Shown piece after piece: positions 59,921-64,000 of a stretch of 64,000 bases of DNA. The notes under the pieces were generated by a model. The model was not told where the DNA came from, did not search any database, and saw only the letters and a program-made list of their open reading frames with translations. The position numbers and the translations under genes are program-made. The stretch is from Paraconiothyrium sp. Pb-2020. Taxonomy: Eukaryota; Ascomycota; Dothideomycetes; Pleosporales; Didymosphaeriaceae. Position 1 is the first letter of the stretch; each line of letters opens with the position of its first letter. The stretch is from positions 4,402,001 through 4,466,000 of the forward strand of contig JAJUBI010000001.1 of assembly GCA_022419385.1 (NCBI GenBank). Reading direction: 5' to 3'.

Positions 59921-61359
59921 ATGACCCAGACAAACGGCCAGACGGTCCCCGGACCCAAGCTCAACGTACGCCTGCGTGCCAGCCTGTGCCTTTGAGACCC
60001 AGCGGGGTACTGACCATTGCCCAGGGCAACACCTTCCTCTTCACCTCCGAGTCCGTGGGTGAAGGCCACCCCGACAAGATTGCGTACGTGCCCTTCCTCT
60101 GCCCCTCCCAGTCCCCCCCCCCCCCCCTCTGCGTCCCGCAAAACCCTGCCTCGCATAGCCGGACACCGCCCCGCACCTGCGACACTTGCAGCACGCAATC
60201 CCTCCACTGACCCCCCGCAGCGACCAGGTCTCCGATGCCATCCTCGATGCCTGCCTGCGCGAGGACCCGCTCTCCAAGGTCGCCTGCGAGACTGCCACCA
60301 AGACCGGTATGATCATGGTCTTCGGTGAAATCACCACAAAGGCCCGCCTCGACTACCAGAAGACCATCCGTGATGCCATCAAGGACATTGGCTACGATGA
60401 CTCCAACAAGGGCTTTGACTACAAGACGTGCAACGTCCTCGTCGCCATCGAGCAGCAGTCGCCCGACATTGCCCAGGGTCTCCACTACGACGAGGCCCTC
60501 GAGAACCTTGGTGCTGGCGACCAGGGTATCATGTTCGGTTATGCCACCGACGAGACCCCCGAGCTCCTTCCCTTGACCCTCCTCCTCTCCCACAAACTGA
60601 ACAGCGCCATGAAGGAGGCTCGCAACAGCGGCGAGCTCCCGTGGCTCCGACCCGACACCAAGACCCAGGTCACCGTCGAGTACGCCCATGACAACGGTGC
60701 CGTCATTCCTCTCCGTGTCGACACCGTCGTTGTCTCGGCCCAGCACTCCGAGGACATCACCACCGAGGAGCTCCGCAAGGAGATCAAGGAGAAGATCATC
60801 AAGAAGGTCATCCCCGCCAAGTACCTTGACGAGAAGACCGTCTACCACATCCAGCCCTCCGGCCTGTTCATCATCGGTGGACCCCAGGGTGACGCCGGTC
60901 TCACTGGCCGTAAGATTATCGTCGACACCTACGGTGGCTGGGGAGCCCACGGTGGTGGTGCTTTCTCCGGAAAGGACTACTCCAAGGTTGACCGTTCCGC
61001 TGCCTACCTCGGCCGCTGGATCGCCAAGTCCCTCGTCAACGCTGGCCTTGCCCGCCGTGCCCTCGTCCAGCTGTCCTACGCCATTGGTGTTGCTGAGCCC
61101 CTGTCCCTCTACGTCGACACCTACGGCACCTCTAACAAGTCTTCTGAGGAGCTTGTTGAGATCATCAAGGCCAACTTCAACATGCGTCCCGGTGTCATTG
61201 TCAAGGAGCTGAACCTCACCAACCCTATCTACAACCAGACCGCCAAGAACGGTCACTTCACCAACCAGGTACGCTCCTCCACCTCCGACTTTCCAGAACA
61301 TTTCCGCTGACTGTGCAAAGGAATTCACCTGGGAGAAGCCCAAGGCTCTCAAGTTCTAG
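59921..61359 (+). CDS. S-adenosylmethionine synthetase, 396 aa
   Basis: Cytosolic enzyme that makes S-adenosylmethionine from methionine and ATP (homologue of yeast SAM1/SAM2). Exons are 59921-59965, 60025-60083, 60221-61268 and 61321-61359, with introns of 59, 137 and 52 nt. Joins read KLN|GNTFLFTSESVGEGHPDKI, then A|DQVSDAILDACL, and FTNQ|EFTWEKPKALKF; the total of 396 residues is standard. Signature motifs are GEGHPDK (ATP/methionine binding), GAGDQGIMFGYATDETPELL and the phosphate loop GGGAFSGKDYSKVDRSAAY, with the Mg and K site residues in place. Third-position C/G bias in exon 3 is strong, consistent with high expression. Intron 2 carries a run of 15 C. The last intron ends in AAAG rather than a pyrimidine-AG but is needed to give the conserved C-terminus. 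Confidence 0.97.
60113..60127. repeat. C15 homopolymer in intron 2 of the SAM synthetase gene
   Basis: Fifteen consecutive C residues lie 93 nt before the acceptor of a 137-nt intron. The run lengthens the intron relative to its neighbours but leaves the CTGAC branch site and acceptor intact. Confidence 0.85.
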
Positions 61360-62454
61360 ATGTAATAATACTGTAATTGCATGCGTGCGTTGAATCAACT
61401 TCAGCCACGATGGTCACTTTTAACGACGACATGACATGCATATCTCTGGCGGTTATAATTCCGTCTTTCAACAAGTTCGGCGTCGGGAAGGGATACCCCT
61501 TATACCTCAAAATTTTCACATTTTCAGGCTTTTCCCGAGTCATCTATAGACGCGACGCTTTCCAAGAGGCGTCGCAACGATCTTCCACAACCTGGGTGCC
61601 AGAAAGAAGCGCACGCCTTTTGGCTTAGGATGGTTGGGTTGGAGATAAAAGCGGATAGAGTTGCTATCCTCTGCTGAGGGGCACCTTGCCGAGCAAGGCA
61701 ATCCAATGTTTCCTCGCAACAGTCCGTGTCTTGCCTTGCAATTGTTGTGCACCGTGATCCAGACATTCCCTACAAGTAGGCGCGCTAGTCAACAATGCGA
61801 AGACAAGTGCAGACACTACGGAAATTTACCAGCGGATAGGTTACAAGGCCTACACGGTCAGACGGAGGCTTTGTCGGAGATCTGTTCGGCGATTTCCAAA
61901 TACGGACCTTGGAATCGGTGACACAGTCCTATTGGTGGATACATGGATCAAACCATACGAGTGAGATCCAACGTCTGCGCCTCAGGCAGGAATGCAGCGT
62001 TACGCTCCGAAGCTAATAGTGCGCACGCAGTTCCGAGGGTCAGTAAGCAACACCAAAACTTAATGACTACTGAAACCCGTCAGGGTACTTGATTTCCAGA
62101 ACAATGAACCACTTTTTAGAAGCCAACGGTTGCGGCCACGGGCCCTGCTATGGTAGATGCTGTACCGCCACACGTTCGGCGTGCGTCATAGCTAGGTAAC
62201 GCCACCAGGGTCTTCCATTCAGGCCGTCAGCAAGTCATGGGGATCATGGAGGCGAAGTAACGGTCTTATATGTCCCTACTGACTCTTCCGCGCGACAGAC
62301 ATCCAAGTACATCCTTGTCACAATCCTCCATCCGCAGCTCGCATAGTTTGTTCCTCGGCACTTCGACACCAACATCGCTACAAAGTACGCCCTACTCCGC
62401 TCTCGAACTCCAAAGCCAACTTTACTACAACCTTCCTATTCGGCTGTTTGCAGC
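61360..62454. other. Intergenic
   Basis: This 1.1-kb gap lies between the S-adenosylmethionine synthetase and WW-domain genes. It holds the 3' UTR of the first and the promoter of the second. No gene was recognised. Confidence 0.5.
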
Positions 62455-63354
62455 ATGGCCACATCTTCATCGCAGCCAGCAGATGCGCGGCCATCTTATG
62501 AACTAGCAATCGGCGGTTCCTCAGAACCGAAACCCCTTCGCCGTGTCTCGACCGACGGTCCTGCTTCACGGACAGCGCGAAACGGTATCCCACCTGAACA
62601 CCGCCGTTCAATGGAAGACGAGAATCGCGATCTCCCTCCAGGGTGGATTCGACAATTCGACCCCACAGAACAGCACCAATTCTTCGTTGATACCAAGGCC
62701 AACCCACCCCGGAGTATCTGGACGCATCCCTACGATGATCCCGACTTCCTCGCCACACTGAGTCCAGAAGAGCGCAAGAGACATAGCCGCATGCACCGCA
62801 GCGTAACACTCGAGGACATTACGGCCGAGAGCAGCGATGATGAGGAGCACCACCACCACCCCAAGCTCCCTCCTCGCACCAAAGCCGCTGGCGGCTCCTC
62901 ACATGCATCCTCTTCCGACCAGCCAACCGGCATACACAGGTTCACCCGCAAGATGAAGGACAAACTTACGGATAGCACGCACGAGCAGCGTCAGCGCCAG
63001 CGTAGTCATCGCGAAGAAGCAGAGCGAAAGGCGTATCAGGCACATATGCAGGCCAGACAGGCAATGGCGCGCGCGATGGAGACAGGGCAACCGCAATTCT
63101 TGTGCAAGGATCAGCAGGGCCGCGACGTGTTCATCGAGCCCCCGGGCGGACCTGGTGGCTACGGTTACGCACGGCAAGGAGCATATGGGTACAATCCGTA
63201 CGCACAAGGTCCCTACGCAAATCCAAATGCGAGGTTTGTCCGCCCGAGTGGACCGTACGGGAGGCCTTATGGTTATGGTTATGGTGGTGGCATTGGGGCG
63301 CCTGTTGCGGCGGGGTTCCTGGGTGGCGCGCTGCTTGGTGGGCTATTGTTCTAA
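62455..63354 (+). CDS. WW-domain protein with Gly/Tyr-rich C-terminus, 299 aa
   Basis: Single-exon gene. One WW domain lies at about residues 60-92 (LPPGWIRQFDPTEQHQFFVD, then the second conserved Trp in SIWTHPY), predicted to bind proline-rich peptides. The N-terminal 58 residues are polar and disordered. After the WW domain comes an acidic Ser/Asp/Glu/His patch (ESSDDEEHHHH). A long, highly charged predicted helix follows, rich in Gln, Arg, Glu and Ala (about residues 160-205). The last about 75 residues are Gly/Tyr/Pro-rich and end in a small hydrophobic Ala/Gly/Leu segment (APVAAGFLGGALLGGLLF). That terminal segment resembles the glycine-zipper tails of fungal proteins of similar layout and may interact with membranes. 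Partner and process are unknown. The start is the first ATG of the frame. Confidence 0.85.
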   Translation: MATSSSQPADARPSYELAIGGSSEPKPLRRVSTDGPASRTARNGIPPEHRRSMEDENRDLPPGWIRQFDPTEQHQFFVDTKANPPRSIWTHPYDDPDFLATLSPEERKRHSRMHRSVTLEDITAESSDDEEHHHHPKLPPRTKAAGGSSHASSSDQPTGIHRFTRKMKDKLTDSTHEQRQRQRSHREEAERKAYQAHMQARQAMARAMETGQPQFLCKDQQGRDVFIEPPGGPGGYGYARQGAYGYNPYAQGPYANPNARFVRPSGPYGRPYGYGYGGGIGAPVAAGFLGGALLGGLLF

Positions 63355-63919
63355 AGCTGTGATTGTTGTTGGTAATGGAATTGCTCAGGCCGCATCAAAG
63401 AGGGGCTGTGTTGGGGTGTCTGAGAGAAATGCCTTGTCTCATTCTGGGAGTTAGCGTGCTTGAAGTCTACTGAATGCGTTTCTCATGTCTCACGATCAGT
63501 GCCTAACATTGTAGCGTAATTGACCTCAAGCAACACGAATTGAGAGCTCGATAGTTCAACATTCTGCTAGGAGCAAAGAACGGGTCGCAAAAGTTCGTAG
63601 GTTTAACGATCCAATAGCGGGATACCAGACCTCACGCCGCATATGCACAGCCAACACGGCCTCACCACGCGGTCAAATCGAGCGCTCCCAAACCGACTGT
63701 ATTACGTCCGATGATAATTGAGATATGTCTTATGTCTAGAGCTTACGTGGAAACGACACTTTTGTTTACGCCAACATACATTCCACATCGCACATCGCAT
63801 AGTGTAGTCTATGATTGTGCAGGGTGAAGTTCCCAACCTTCTGCACCATCCATGTACAGTCTCTGTCCAACATCCTACAAAAAGAGACCATACTTGTCTT
63901 CACAAGACTAGCAAAACAA
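63355..63919. other. Intergenic
   Basis: This gap lies between the WW-domain gene and the tRNA. I recognise no coding sequence; only the 3' UTR of the former and flanking DNA of the tRNA are expected. Confidence 0.5.
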
Positions 63920-64000
63920 TGGTCAGTACGGGGGTCGAACCCGCGACCTTGGCGTTAACAAGGGAATATTAGCACCACGCTCTAACCAACTGAGCTAACC
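63920..64000 (-). tRNA. tRNA-Ile (anticodon AAU) with 11-nt intron, 5' end cut by window edge
   Basis: Read on the minus strand, the D arm (GCTC AGTTGGTTA GAGC), anticodon stem TGGTG/CGCCA with loop CTAATAA, and T arm GCGGG TTCGACC CCCGT all fold. The 3' acceptor strand is ACTGACC plus discriminator A, and no CCA is encoded. The first four bases of the 5' acceptor strand lie beyond position 64000. The loop is interrupted one base 3' of the anticodon by an 11-nt insert (63966-63956), the canonical site of nuclear tRNA introns. Internal promoter boxes A (TAGCTCAGTTGG) and B (GGTTCGACCCC) are present. Confidence 0.93.

Noticed and set aside
59961..61352. 463-codon minus-strand open frame
   Set aside because: It is the antisense of the S-adenosylmethionine synthetase exons, whose strong codon bias leaves the complementary frame open.
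1..64000. CRISPR arrays, insertion sequences, operons or phage-like elements
   Set aside because: The window is eukaryotic nuclear DNA with spliced genes. I saw no regularly spaced repeats, terminal inverted repeats, transposase or reverse transcriptase.

Overview
The window is nuclear DNA of a filamentous ascomycete (Pezizomycotina), most likely a dothideomycete. This rests on 45-66 nt introns with GT..AG ends and CTRAY-type branch points, on fungal-specific families (the APSES regulator StuA, an ascomycete laccase with a DSGL C-terminal processing motif, fimbrin, NAD-specific glutamate dehydrogenase), and on close resemblance of several proteins to dothideomycete orthologues as I remember them. 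The species cannot be named from the sequence. I recognise 18 protein-coding loci, one probable P450 pseudogene and a tRNA cut by the right edge. I see no transposon, CRISPR array or biosynthetic cluster.

Layout. 1-2.2 kb: no gene. 2.2-16.4 kb: a CCCH zinc-finger protein, a long Ser/Thr-rich single-pass membrane protein (7 exons), the ribosome-biogenesis factor Utp18, a GNAT acetyltransferase and the actin bundler fimbrin; all are on the minus strand except the acetyltransferase. 17.7-20.1 kb: the developmental regulator StuA (minus), preceded by a 7.7-kb stretch without a recognisable gene whose first part is GC-rich. 27.8-30.0 kb: a cytochrome P450 (plus) with an in-frame stop and unusually long introns. 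31.7-34.0 kb: the autophagy E1 enzyme Atg7 (minus) with one frameshift. 34.3-34.75 kb: two short coding-like remnants. 35.5-37.5 kb: laccase (minus). 37.5-42.3 kb: no gene. 42.3-51.7 kb: a four-helix membrane protein, a patatin-like lipase (minus), a second GNAT (minus), the ER glycolipid protein Rft1 and the retrograde regulator Rtg2. 52.8-56.1 kb: NAD-glutamate dehydrogenase with about seven frame changes in its first third. 57.1-63.4 kb: a small lysine-rich nuclear-type protein, GPN3 GTPase (minus), S-adenosylmethionine synthetase and a WW-domain protein. The right edge holds an intron-containing tRNA-Ile(AAU), minus strand.

The genes do not form one pathway: this is mostly conserved housekeeping content with accessory loci (P450, laccase, lipase) between gene-poor stretches. 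Three loci (P450, atg7, gdh2) carry lesions while their neighbours are intact. Homopolymer-associated indels in gdh2 point first to base-call or assembly errors; real decay of one copy in a duplicated genome is the alternative. I found no convincing new multi-gene system. The least-described item is the 1163-residue Ser/Thr-rich membrane protein at 5.0-8.9 kb. Exon limits are my own splice-site reconstructions by frame, splice sites and family conservation, and have no transcript support.
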